DNA of 31,212 nucleotides from CAZGVV01 sp964529155 (GTDB lineage: Bacteria; Pseudomonadota; Alphaproteobacteria; Rickettsiales; SXRF01), in contig CAZGVV010000019.1 in assembly GCA_964529155.1 (NCBI GenBank), positions 1-31,212 on the forward strand, given 5' to 3'. Under the pieces are notes generated by a model, which had not been told where the DNA came from, did no database searches, and saw only the letters and a list, made by a program, of their open reading frames with translations. Below are positions 17,316 to 25,400 of this stretch, piece after piece. The position numbers and the translations under genes were made by a program. Numbering within the stretch: position 1 is the first letter of the stretch; each line of letters begins with the position of its first letter.

Positions 17316-20243
17316 TCAAGCCGCCTTACTTTTCTTTAGCAGAGGTGCCAAAAATTGTCCTGTTATGCTCGCTTTTGTTTTTGCTACGTCTTCCGGCGTG
17401 CCGCTGGCTACGATGCGTCCGCCTTTATCGCCGCCGCTTGGTCCAATGTCGATCACCCAGTCAGCGGTTTTGATGACGTCTAAATTGTGTTCGATCACCA
17501 GCACCGTATTGCCGCTATCCACCAATTGGTGCAGAACGCTGAGCAATTTACGGATGTCTTCGGAATGCAAGCCGGTAGTCGGTTCATCAAGAATATACAG
17601 GGTACGGCCCGTGGCGCGTTTGGAGAGTTCTCGGGCAAGTTTAATGCGCTGGGCTTCACCACCGGAAAGCGTAGTGGCGGATTGGCCGATAGCAATATAG
17701 CCAAGCCCGACCTCCTGCATGGCCAGGAGTTTTTCCCGGATTGGCGTTTGTGCGGCAAAGAACGTCACGCCTTCATCCACGGTCATATTCAGCACATCGG
17801 CGATGGACTTGCCTTTGTAATGAATCTCCAGTGTTTCCCGGTTATAGCGCTTGCCATGGCAGACGTCGCACTTAACGTAGACATCTGGCAGGAAGTGCAT
17901 TTCAATGCGGATCAAGCCGTCGCCCTGGCACGCTTCACAGCGACCACCTTTAACGTTAAATGAGAAACGCCCGGCTTTATAGCCGCGGGTTTGTGACTCA
18001 GGAAGCCCGGTAAACCAATCGCGTATAGGTGAAAATGCGCCGGTATAAGTGGCGGGATTAGAGCGCGGAGTACGGCCGATAGGCGACTGGTCGATTTCGA
18101 TAATTTTATCAATAAATTCCAGGCCCTTAATGGCAACATGCGGTGCGGGTAAATCGCGGCTGCCATGCAAGCGGCGTTGAATGGCTTTATAAAGCGTCTC
18201 AATTACCAGCGTAGATTTGCCGCCGCCGGAAACGCCGGTCACGCAGGAAAACGTGCCAAGCGGAATTTCTGCGGTGACGTTTTTCAAATTATTGCCATGC
18301 GCGCCTTCCACGATAATGCGCTTGGTTTTGCTCACCGGACGGCGTTGTTCCGGCACAGCGATAAATTTAGTGCCGCTTAAATATTGACCAGTCAGGCTCT
18401 TCTTGTTTTTTGCAACTTCTTGCGGGGTGCCTTCTGCGACCACATGCCCACCATGAATACCGGCGCCTGGCCCCATATCCACTAAATGATCGGCTGCGCG
18501 CATAGTTTCCTCGTCATGCTCAACCACCACTACCGTATTTCCTAAGTCACGCAGGTGCTTGAGGGTGGTTATTAAACGTTGGTTATCGCATTGGTGCAAC
18601 CCAATGGAAGGTTCATCCAATACATACAAAACCCCGGATAACCCGCTGCCAATCTGCGATGCCAGACGAATGCGCTGTGCTTCACCGCCGGACAATGTTC
18701 CGGATTCACGGCCGAGCGTGAGGTAATCCAGGCCGACATTGACCAGAAATCCTAAGCGTTCACGGATTTCCTTGAGGATTTTCCGTGCGATATCACGATG
18801 CTTGGGTGTGAAACCTGAATCTACTTTGGTAAACCATTCTCTGGCGGTATCGATGCTCATTTTGGTCACTTCACCAATATGTAAGCCGCCAACCTTCACG
18901 CAAAGCGCTTCCTGCTTTAAGCGATGGCCGCCACAGGCCAGGCAAGGCTGAGCACTTTGAAAGCGTCCAAATTCTTCGCGCGCTGCGTCAGATGTCGATT
19001 CACGCCAGCGGCGGGTAAGATTAGGTATAACTCCTTCAAATGGCTTGGTGACGTTAAAATTGCGCGCCCCATCATTATAGCTCATGTTAATGGCTTCATC
19101 GCCTGAGCCATGCAGAATGATGTGCTGAATGTTCTCGGGGAGATTCTTAAACGGCATGTCCAGGCGGAAGCGATAATGTTTGGCCAAAGATGCCAGGGCA
19201 TCGCGGAAAAAGCGCCCGTTACCCGCCCACGGCCCGCCGCTCCATGGGGCAATGGCTTTTTCATCTAGAGAAAGGTTTGGGTCTGGTACTACCAGCGCCT
19301 CATCGAAAATCATCTCCGTTCCCAGCCCATCACATTCCGGACAGGCACCGTAAGGGCTATTGAAGGAAAACAGGCGTGGCTCAATCTCAGACAGCGTAAA
19401 CCCACTGACCGGGCACGCGAATTTGGATGACATGAGGAAAGAATTAGAGGGCTGCAAGTCGCTTGTGGCTGACTCAGATTTCGATTTCTTTTTACTTTCA
19501 CCCTTACTCTCGGCTTTCGATTCAGAACTGACGACTTCAATCCGAATCAAGCCCTCACTGAGCCCCAATGCCTGTTCCAGCGAATCGGGCAAGCGATTTC
19601 CCAGATCAGGTTTCACCACCAGCCGGTCTACTACCACTTCGATTTCATGTTTTTTGTTTTTATCCAGCGTCGGTAGTTCACTCAATTCATGAAGTGTTCC
19701 GTCTATCTTTACGCGCTGAAAGCCTTTTTTCTGTAAGGCCAGCAATTCTTTGCGGTACTCGCCTTTGTGTCCACGGACGATAGGGGCCAGCAATAACAGC
19801 TTTGTGCCTTCCGGTAGGGCCATTATACGGTCTACCATCTGGGAAATGGTCTGGCTTTCAATCGGCAGGCCGGTTGCTGGCGAATAAGGAATCCCGATGC
19901 GCGCATACAGCAGGCGAAGATAATCATATATTTCGGTTACGGTGCCAACCGTTGAGCGAGGATTGTGCGAGGTAGTTTTCTGGTCAATGGCAATGGCCGG
20001 TGAGAGGCCGCTAATAGAATCCACATCCGGCTTATCGCGTACATTCAAAAATTGACGAGCATAGGCCGAGAGGGATTCAACATATCGGCGTTGCCCTTCG
20101 GCATAAAGCGTATCAAACGCCAGGCTGGATTTTCCAGACCCGCTGGGGCCAGTGACCACGACCAATTGGCCTTTAGGCAGGTCAATATCTACCCCTTTAA
20201 GGTTATGCTCACGTGCGCCGCGGATTTGAATTTGGTTATCCAT
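17316..20243 (-). CDS. uvrA: UvrABC excinuclease subunit A
   Basis: A 975-residue DNA damage sensor of nucleotide excision repair that, as a dimer, scans DNA and loads UvrB. Both ABC modules are complete: Walker A at 32-39 (GPSGSGKS) and again in GVSGGGKS; signatures LSGGEAQRIRLA and LSGGEAQRIKLA; Walker B ILDEPTTGLH. Zinc-module cysteines are present in CPECDGLG and in CEACQGDGLI; the first CxxC is CPVS here, a substitution I remember from other alphaproteobacterial UvrA. Residues about 239-268 form a Ser/Lys/Glu-rich insertion absent from E. coli UvrA (940 residues). ATG 20243 has AGGAG at 20254-20258. The gene is divergent from ssb, a common alphaproteobacterial arrangement. I saw no GTTC-N7-GTTC LexA box in the shared intergenic region. 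Confidence 0.97.
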   Translation of the reverse strand: MDNQIQIRGAREHNLKGVDIDLPKGQLVVVTGPSGSGKSSLAFDTLYAEGQRRYVESLSAYARQFLNVRDKPDVDSISGLSPAIAIDQKTTSHNPRSTVGTVTEIYDYLRLLYARIGIPYSPATGLPIESQTISQMVDRIMALPEGTKLLLLAPIVRGHKGEYRKELLALQKKGFQRVKIDGTLHELSELPTLDKNKKHEIEVVVDRLVVKPDLGNRLPDSLEQALGLSEGLIRIEVVSSESKAESKGESKKKSKSESATSDLQPSNSFLMSSKFACPVSGFTLSEIEPRLFSFNSPYGACPECDGLGTEMIFDEALVVPDPNLSLDEKAIAPWSGGPWAGNGRFFRDALASLAKHYRFRLDMPFKNLPENIQHIILHGSGDEAINMSYNDGARNFNVTKPFEGVIPNLTRRWRESTSDAAREEFGRFQSAQPCLACGGHRLKQEALCVKVGGLHIGEVTKMSIDTAREWFTKVDSGFTPKHRDIARKILKEIRERLGFLVNVGLDYLTLGRESGTLSGGEAQRIRLASQIGSGLSGVLYVLDEPSIGLHQCDNQRLITTLKHLRDLGNTVVVVEHDEETMRAADHLVDMGPGAGIHGGHVVAEGTPQEVAKNKKSLTGQYLSGTKFIAVPEQRRPVSKTKRIIVEGAHGNNLKNVTAEIPLGTFSCVTGVSGGGKSTLVIETLYKAIQRRLHGSRDLPAPHVAIKGLEFIDKIIEIDQSPIGRTPRSNPATYTGAFSPIRDWFTGLPESQTRGYKAGRFSFNVKGGRCEACQGDGLIRIEMHFLPDVYVKCDVCHGKRYNRETLEIHYKGKSIADVLNMTVDEGVTFFAAQTPIREKLLAMQEVGLGYIAIGQSATTLSGGEAQRIKLARELSKRATGRTLYILDEPTTGLHSEDIRKLLSVLHQLVDSGNTVLVIEHNLDVIKTADWVIDIGPSGGDKGGRIVASGTPEDVAKTKASITGQFLAPLLKKSKAA

Positions 20244-20444
20244 TCGATTTTAACTCCTGATTACAACATAGCGCCGGACTGATGAGGATATAGCGTTACT
20301 AGGCCAGTAAACAAGAGGAATCATAGGAAATATTATTATAAATGCTAAAATGAGCCTATGGATTACACAAAAAATAACTTACTACTAGAAACTCTAAAAT
20401 ATACCCGCTATAAAGTTCATAATTGATTTAACCGGAGAGTTATT
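20244..20444. promoter_or_regulatory. Divergent uvrA-ssb promoter region
   Basis: About 200 AT-rich bases. On the minus strand TATAAT (plus 20335-20340) is a possible -10 for uvrA, with no convincing -35. On the plus strand tataaa near 20410 could serve ssb. A CcrM-type GAATC site lies at 20318-20322. No alphaproteobacterial LexA box was recognised. The ssb Shine-Dalgarno ggagag is at 20434-20439. Confidence 0.4.
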
Positions 20445-20921
20445 ATGGCAGGCAGCGTAAATAAGGTTATTCTGGTCGGAAATCTTGGTAAAGATCCAGA
20501 GGTTCGCACCACGCAGGACGGTAAGGAAATCGCTAATTTTTCCGTTGCCACCAGTGAGTCATGGCGCGATAAAAGCAGTGGTGAGCGCCGTGAAAAAACC
20601 GAATGGCATCGCGTGGTGATTTTTAACGATAATCTGGTCAATATAACCAAAAATTACCTGAAAAAGGGCGCTAAAGTGTATTTGGAAGGCGCACTGCAAA
20701 CCCGCAAATGGGTGGACCAGTCCGGTCAGGAAAAATATTCCACGGAAATTATCATGCAAGGCTACAATGCCGTGCTCACCATGTTGGACCGCCCAGGCGC
20801 TGCTGGTGAAGGCGCGCAGGGTGGCCAAGGTCAGTCACATCAGGGCTATGATAATGCCCCGGCACAACGCAGCGCCGCACCAGCTGCAACACACGCACTT
20901 GATGATGAGATTCCTTTCTAG
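20445..20921 (+). CDS. ssb: Single-stranded DNA-binding protein
   Basis: 158 residues. The N-terminal OB fold (about 1-110) starts with the conserved SVNKVILVGNLGKDPEVRTTQDG and contains ANFSVATSESWRDK and EWHRVVIFN. A Gly/Gln-rich flexible linker follows, then the acidic tip DDEIPF that recruits repair and replication partners. It coats single-stranded DNA as a tetramer in replication, recombination and repair. The start ATG 20445 has ggagag five bases upstream. It is divergent from uvrA. The last 20 bases overlap the likely dapF start in another frame. Confidence 0.97.
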   Translation: MAGSVNKVILVGNLGKDPEVRTTQDGKEIANFSVATSESWRDKSSGERREKTEWHRVVIFNDNLVNITKNYLKKGAKVYLEGALQTRKWVDQSGQEKYSTEIIMQGYNAVLTMLDRPGAAGEGAQGGQGQSHQGYDNAPAQRSAAPAATHALDDEIPF

Positions 20922-21777
20922 ATTCAGCCCTCTTAACCACGCATTTCCAGGAAAATCAAAGCTTCCATTCACGAAAATGAATGGTGCAGGGAATGATTTC
21001 GTGGTGCTGGACGGTCGCGCCTCGTTGCTTTCACTCACCTCTGAGCAAGTGAAGCGTCTGGCTGACCGCGGCAATGCTGTCACAGGAGGCTGTGACCAAG
21101 TGGTGGTGCTGGAAGAATCCCCGGCAGGGGCTACAGTGTTCATGCGGATTTATAACGCCGACGGTAGCGAAGTCGCCGCTTGTGGCAATGCAACGCGCTG
21201 TGTTGGCCAGCTTATGATGCTGGAAGTAGGGCGCATGCAAGTGTCCGTCGAAACGCGCGCAGGTGTGCTGCAATGCCGTCAGGCCGATAATGGTGTTACG
21301 GCTGATATGGGCGTGCCACGTTTTGACAATGCCGCTATTCCGCTTGCTGCAGGTATTGTGCCAAATCCCTTGCCGCTGGTATATGCCGGGCTACATGATG
21401 GCATTGCCCTTGGTGTTGGTAATCCGCATGTGGTGTTTTTTGTGGAAGATGTATCTGCGGTGGATTTGGCGTCGATCGGCCCGCGTATTGAAAAACGCAC
21501 CGATATTTTCCCTGAGCGCGTTAATGTCAGTGTCGCAAAAGTGCGTGACGCAGAGCATATTGTGCTGCGTGTATGGGAGCGTGGTGCGGGTATGACGCTC
21601 GCCTGCGGCACAGCCGCCTGCGCAACCCTGGCCGCCGCCGCCACACGCGGCCTTACGGGCCGTTCCGCTGAAATCATCATGCTCGGGGGCAACGTCCACG
21701 TCGAATGGCGTGAAGACAACCGCTTATGGATGACCGGCCCGGTAATGACTGAGTTTAATGGGATGGTTGGGCTTTAG
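20902..21777 (+). CDS. dapF: Diaminopimelate epimerase
   Basis: About 291 residues. The enzyme isomerises LL- to meso-diaminopimelate for lysine and peptidoglycan synthesis, using two cysteines without a cofactor. Both are present: Cys94 in AACGNATRC and Cys235 in GMTLACGTAACA. The N-terminal FTKMNGAGNDFVVLDGR is the family start motif. The frame has no ATG, GTG or TTG between 20905 and the internal Met of that motif (20977), so the start must be 20902/20905, inside the end of ssb, or further upstream. I chose 20902; this gives a 20-base out-of-frame overlap with ssb and implies coupled translation, as no separate Shine-Dalgarno is clear. mtaB follows after 80 bases. Confidence 0.94.
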   Translation: MMRFLSRFSPLNHAFPGKSKLPFTKMNGAGNDFVVLDGRASLLSLTSEQVKRLADRGNAVTGGCDQVVVLEESPAGATVFMRIYNADGSEVAACGNATRCVGQLMMLEVGRMQVSVETRAGVLQCRQADNGVTADMGVPRFDNAAIPLAAGIVPNPLPLVYAGLHDGIALGVGNPHVVFFVEDVSAVDLASIGPRIEKRTDIFPERVNVSVAKVRDAEHIVLRVWERGAGMTLACGTAACATLAAAATRGLTGRSAEIIMLGGNVHVEWREDNRLWMTGPVMTEFNGMVGL

Positions 21778-21857
21778 GGTAATTAAAAGCAAGAATAAGC
21801 TCACGTTAGCTATCAATAAATACTTGAATCTTCTTAAAAACCGTCAATAATCCTGCC

Positions 21858-23105
21858 ATGACCCTGCAAATCGTCAATTTCGGCTGTCGCCTCAATATTT
21901 ATGAGGGTGAGGTGATTCGCGCCAAAGCGGAAGCGGCGGGCATGGAAAATGCCATTGTGTTCAATTCCTGCGCCGTCACCGCGGAAGCGGAGCGCCAATT
22001 GCGCCAGGCCATTCGCAAAGCCCGGAAAGAAGATCCGTCCGCCCGCATTATCATTACGGGGTGCGCAGCGCAGGTGCATGCTGACGAATACAGCGCCATG
22101 CCGGAAGTGGACCATGTGCTCGGCAATGCCGACAAGCTGGACAGCGCGTCCTGGGCATTGGCGGAGCGTGGCGAGCGTGTGGTGGTAAATGACATCATGG
22201 CCGTGCGCGAGACGGCGTCGCATATGGTGGCGGCGTTTGAGGGCAGGGCACGTGCTTTTGTGCAGGTTCAAAACGGGTGCGATCATCGATGCACGTTTTG
22301 CATTATTCCGTTTGGCCGCGGTCCAAGCCGCTCGGTGGCCATTGGCGAAATCGTGGCGCAAGCCCGGACATTGGTTGAAGCGGGATATAAAGAGTTAGTG
22401 CTTACCGGCGTGGATTTGACCGATTACGGCAAAGACCTCCCCGGTACGCCGAGTCTTGGCGCGATGATGAAGCGCCTGCTTACCTTAGTGCCTGAATTGC
22501 CGCGGTTGCGTCTGTCCTCCATTGATGCAGCGGAAGTGGATGCGGAGCTTATGGAACTGTTGACGCATGAGCCGCGTCTCATGCCGCATTTGCATGTAAG
22601 CGTGCAGGCGGGCGATGACATGGTGCTCAAACGCATGAAGCGCCGTCACTCCCGGGCGGATATTATCGCATTCTGCGCCCGCGTGCGTGACGTGCGGCCA
22701 GATGTAGTATTCGGCGCCGACATTATCGCCGGATTCCCCACTGAAACCGATGAAATGTTCAATAATACGCTGCGCTTAGTAAGCGAGGCGGGCCTCACAT
22801 GGCTGCATGTGTTCCCTTACTCCGCACGTAGCGGAACACCGGCGGCACGTATGCCTCAGGTGGCAAAAGCCATTCGCAAGGAACGTGCAGGTAAATTGCG
22901 GGAAGCGGGACATGCGCAAGTAAGCGCATTTTTAGCAAGTCGCGTGGGTGAGGTGGAGTCAATCTTAGTTGAAGCACCAGGCCGTGCCCGTACCGCGCAA
23001 TTTGCGGAAGTCGCATTTGCAGGCGACACGCAGGCTGGATCCATTGTCCAGGCCCGCATCACGGGCGTTGCAAACGCACTGCTGGAAGGCTGTTTAGTGG
23101 TATGA
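21858..23105 (+). CDS. mtaB: tRNA methylthiotransferase, MtaB-type radical SAM enzyme
   Basis: A 415-residue enzyme that adds a methylthio group to t6A37 of ANN-decoding tRNAs in characterised MtaB proteins. The N-terminal UPF0004 domain supplies three cluster cysteines, Cys10 (NFGCRLN), Cys38 (FNSCAVT) and Cys69 (TGCAAQ). The radical SAM motif CDHRCTFC gives Cys141, Cys145 and Cys148. A short TRAM-like segment ends the protein. NFGCRLN at the start points to MtaB; MiaB usually has a different 'T.GCQMN' type motif. ftsY overlaps it by four bases (ATGA), and dapF lies upstream, the usual alphaproteobacterial dapF-mtaB-ftsY order. No Shine-Dalgarno is clear before ATG 21858. Confidence 0.95.
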   Translation: MTLQIVNFGCRLNIYEGEVIRAKAEAAGMENAIVFNSCAVTAEAERQLRQAIRKARKEDPSARIIITGCAAQVHADEYSAMPEVDHVLGNADKLDSASWALAERGERVVVNDIMAVRETASHMVAAFEGRARAFVQVQNGCDHRCTFCIIPFGRGPSRSVAIGEIVAQARTLVEAGYKELVLTGVDLTDYGKDLPGTPSLGAMMKRLLTLVPELPRLRLSSIDAAEVDAELMELLTHEPRLMPHLHVSVQAGDDMVLKRMKRRHSRADIIAFCARVRDVRPDVVFGADIIAGFPTETDEMFNNTLRLVSEAGLTWLHVFPYSARSGTPAARMPQVAKAIRKERAGKLREAGHAQVSAFLASRVGEVESILVEAPGRARTAQFAEVAFAGDTQAGSIVQARITGVANALLEGCLVV

Positions 23106-24016
23106 GTTGGTTGGCTAAATTAAAGTCTGGCTTAGCTAAATCCTCGAGCAAGCTTACAAGCGGCATCACAGATATTTTTACTAAGAAAAAGCTGGATGAG
23201 GCAGCGCTTGAGCAATTGGAAGAACTTCTTATTGAGGCGGATTTAGGAGTTGCTGCGGCAGCGGAATTAGCGGCAAAACTTTCCAGGCAAAAATTTGGCA
23301 AAGAAATTTCGGAGCAGGAAGTGCGTGATACGCTTGCGGGTGACATCACTGAATTGCTACGCCCAGTGGCACAGCCCCTCCGCATCGATACTAGGCGCAC
23401 CCCCTTTATTATTGTGGTGGTCGGCGTAAATGGAAACGGCAAAACCACCACCATTGCCAAGCTTGCCGCCCAGTGGAAAGCAGAGGGCCGTTCTGTGATG
23501 CTTGCTGCTGCGGATACATTTCGTGCCGCTGCGGTGGAGCAATTGCGCGCATGGGCGGATCGCATCGGTGTGCCTTTAATTGCCGGCGCGGCAAATGCTG
23601 ATTCAGCGAGTGTCGCTTACCAGGCATTAGAACGAGCCAAGGCCGAAGGTGCGGAAGTCTTGATGATTGATACCGCTGGACGATTGCATAACAAAGCAGA
23701 CCTTATGGCGGAACTGGAAAAAATTATTCGCGTATTACAAAAAATCGAGCCCTCAGCACCCCACGCGGTGCTTCAGGTATTAGATGCTACAACCGGCGGG
23801 AACGCGTTGGCCCAGGTGGAAATGTTTAAATCAGTCGTAGGTGTGACTGGTTTAATAGTTACTAAATTAGATGGCACAGCCAAAGGTGGTGTCGTGGTGG
23901 CACTGGCAAAAGCGTTTGGTTTGCCGGTGCATGCGGTTGGTGTCGGAGAGGCGATTGATGACTTGCAGCCGTTTGATCCGGAGGTGTTTGCAAGGCAATT
24001 AGTGGGTGGTAATTGA
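23102..24016 (+). CDS. ftsY: Signal recognition particle receptor FtsY
   Basis: A 304-residue SRP GTPase that docks ribosome-nascent-chain complexes at the inner membrane. The N domain (about 30-85) is followed by the G domain with P-loop GVNGNGKTT (108-116), DTFRAAA (138-144), DTAGR (190-194) and TKLDG (254-258). It lacks the long acidic A domain of E. coli FtsY; the short basic and amphipathic N-terminus (SWLAKLKSGLAKSSSKL) is likely its membrane-targeting helix, as in other alphaproteobacteria. It starts in an ATGA overlap with mtaB. Confidence 0.96.
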   Translation: MSWLAKLKSGLAKSSSKLTSGITDIFTKKKLDEAALEQLEELLIEADLGVAAAAELAAKLSRQKFGKEISEQEVRDTLAGDITELLRPVAQPLRIDTRRTPFIIVVVGVNGNGKTTTIAKLAAQWKAEGRSVMLAAADTFRAAAVEQLRAWADRIGVPLIAGAANADSASVAYQALERAKAEGAEVLMIDTAGRLHNKADLMAELEKIIRVLQKIEPSAPHAVLQVLDATTGGNALAQVEMFKSVVGVTGLIVTKLDGTAKGGVVVALAKAFGLPVHAVGVGEAIDDLQPFDPEVFARQLVGGN

Positions 24017-24089
24017 CGGGGTGTCTCGTGTTATGCTACAATTCATAACAAATTCAGTGAGAAATGCGTTTTATGCACAGGATGCAGTC

Positions 24090-24341
24090 ATGAACAATAC
24101 CCACAAAGACTCTCCCTTGAAAATACGCCCTGAAGAACGTGCCTTTTGCGGCGCGTTGGTGTGGTGGACCATGTTGACGCTGGCGGTAATGGCGGTTCCT
24201 TTATTTGGAGCGAGTGTTGCGATTGCCATCACCAATAGTCCTTTCGCGCAAATGATTGCTTTTGTGTTGAGCTGCTGGATTTCGGTATGGCTTGGAATGT
24301 GGCTTATGAAAAAAGCCAATTATTTCCACAACAAAAAATAG
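24090..24341 (+). CDS. Hypothetical small protein with two membrane segments
   Basis: 83 residues from ATG 24090, which has AGGA seven bases upstream; the frame could also begin at ATG 24033 or at a codon overlapping ftsY, but those lack a ribosome site. The N-terminus is charged (about 1-17), followed by hydrophobic segments at about 18-45 and 51-72, both Trp-containing, and a short Lys-rich cytoplasmic tail ending NYFHNKK. I do not recognise a family. It is likely co-transcribed with ftsY, 73 bases upstream. A membrane-protein role is all that can be inferred. Confidence 0.65.
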   Translation: MNNTHKDSPLKIRPEERAFCGALVWWTMLTLAVMAVPLFGASVAIAITNSPFAQMIAFVLSCWISVWLGMWLMKKANYFHNKK

Positions 24342-24353
24342 AAATGGTGGCGT

Positions 24354-24373
24354 GCTAGCTATTGCTAGCTATT
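24354..24373. repeat. Tandem 10-bp repeat at the 3' end of the flagellin-like gene
   Basis: gctagctatt occurs twice in direct succession and contains the palindrome gctagc; the first stop codon of the minus-strand flagellin-like gene (24365-24367) lies inside it. It may be a slippage product. Confidence 0.6.
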
Positions 24374-25174
24374 AATTAAACCCAGCGCATGCGACAGCAA
24401 TTGGCTGTTGTGGGTCAAGCCATAAGCACTTTTAGCGGGGGTCTTATCTGCAGCAGGGAATAGCACAGGGGTAGTGGCGATATCTGAATTACTTGCTGCA
24501 TAATTATTGAGTGCCACCTCAACGTCAGTTGAGGTGTTGTGAATGATTTCCACAAACGCACTTACATCGGATTGTGCGTGGCTGACATACTGATCGGCAG
24601 TATGTAAAACAGGAAGCGCGGCCTGTGCATTTGCTGGTGTTGAAATGTCAGGTTGCGTATTGCCAAACAGGGAAGTAGTCGTCAGGCTTGGGAAAGTAAA
24701 TTCAGTTTGCCCAAGAGAAGCCGTTCCGGTAAGGGTTTGGCCCGATTGATCCAAAGACTGAGTGAAATTGCCGTCAAACAGGCTTTTCCCGGCAAATTGC
24801 GTGCCGCCCATTTCCTGAAGCTGTTGTACAAGGGTCTGAAACTGGCTGTTTAATTGGTTTATGGAATTACTATTAGAGGTGTTTGTCGCTTGAAGCGCCA
24901 ATTGTTTTAGCTGGCGGATAATGTCTGCTTGGCGGGAAAGCGTATTCGTTGCTACCTGGGAGGTGCTTGCAACATGCGTGAGTGTTGCTTTAAGCCGTGG
25001 CAGTGCTGCAGGCAATGTGCGCACTTGTGCTTTGATCCCAAGGGCCGGAACAGGCCCTGTGTAAGCAGAGGTATTTGAAGGTTTTGACGTGGAAATAGGA
25101 GCCGCATCGCTGGCGCTTTTGCGCGGCGATGTAGTAATGGGGCCTAAAAACCCAGCTATTGAAGTTATAGTCAT
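24365..25174 (-). CDS. Flagellin/FlgL-like protein, orphan and divergent
   Basis: 269 residues. Residues about 65-135 read like the N-terminal helical domain of flagellins and FlgL: HVASTSQVATNTLSRQADI, LKQLALQATN, INQLNSQFQTLVQQLQEMG, FAGKSLFDG. The first 60 residues are Ser/Thr/Pro-rich and unlike the canonical flagellin start, and the C-terminus lacks the usual closing helix. It is therefore not a standard filament protein; it might be a hook-associated or minor flagellin, or a reused relative. ATG 25174 has a perfect AGGAGG at 25181-25186, and TATAAT lies about 100 bases upstream, suggesting good expression. No other flagellar gene is in the window. Assignment rests on the central domain only. 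Confidence 0.65.
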   Translation of the reverse strand: MTITSIAGFLGPITTSPRKSASDAAPISTSKPSNTSAYTGPVPALGIKAQVRTLPAALPRLKATLTHVASTSQVATNTLSRQADIIRQLKQLALQATNTSNSNSINQLNSQFQTLVQQLQEMGGTQFAGKSLFDGNFTQSLDQSGQTLTGTASLGQTEFTFPSLTTTSLFGNTQPDISTPANAQAALPVLHTADQYVSHAQSDVSAFVEIIHNTSTDVEVALNNYAASNSDIATTPVLFPAADKTPAKSAYGLTHNSQLLSHALGLINS

Positions 25175-25180
25175 GGGGAT

Positions 25181-25186
25181 CCTCCT
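25181..25186 (-). promoter_or_regulatory. Strong ribosome binding site of the flagellin-like gene
   Basis: AGGAGG on the minus strand with a 6-base gap to ATG 25174, the best Shine-Dalgarno site in the window; it fixes the start. Confidence 0.85.
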
Positions 25187-25271
25187 GATCGCGCCAATTA
25201 ACTAGTAGTCGTTTGCTTGTTCATCTACCTGATGCGAAAGCGTCCTGTAGTTAGAGTTCTATAATAGTCAC

Positions 25272-25277
25272 ATTATA
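25272..25277 (-). promoter_or_regulatory. Possible -10 element for the flagellin-like gene
   Basis: Perfect TATAAT on the minus strand; the -35 position at 17-base spacing (ttacga) is weak. The implied leader is about 90 bases. No sigma-54-type GG-N10-GC flagellar promoter was recognised. Confidence 0.4.
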
Positions 25278-25340
25278 CTAGAATTCTTACCTATTCGTAA
25301 ACGAAAAACATGCTGACGCAGATTTTTTGCAACTATTGAT

Positions 25341-25377
25341 AAAAAACAAGGGCATAGATTTTTCATCTATGCCCTTG
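25341..25377 (-). terminator. Intrinsic terminator of rpsA
   Basis: A perfect 13-bp stem (caagggcatagat paired with atctatgcccttg, arms 25347-25359 and 25365-25377) with a 5-base loop is followed on the minus strand by six T. It starts about 24 bases past the rpsA stop. Confidence 0.92.
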
Positions 25378-25400
25378 GAGTCAGGTATTATGGTTATAAT

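Noticed and set aside
18600..18720. UvrA first zinc cysteine change (CPVS) as loss of function
   Set aside because: I recall the same substitution in other alphaproteobacterial UvrA proteins, and the remaining zinc modules and ATPase motifs are complete. The motif itself lies near 19405.
20244..20444. LexA box (GTTC-N7-GTTC) for uvrA or ssb
   Set aside because: One gttc is present near 20416 but the second half-site is not.
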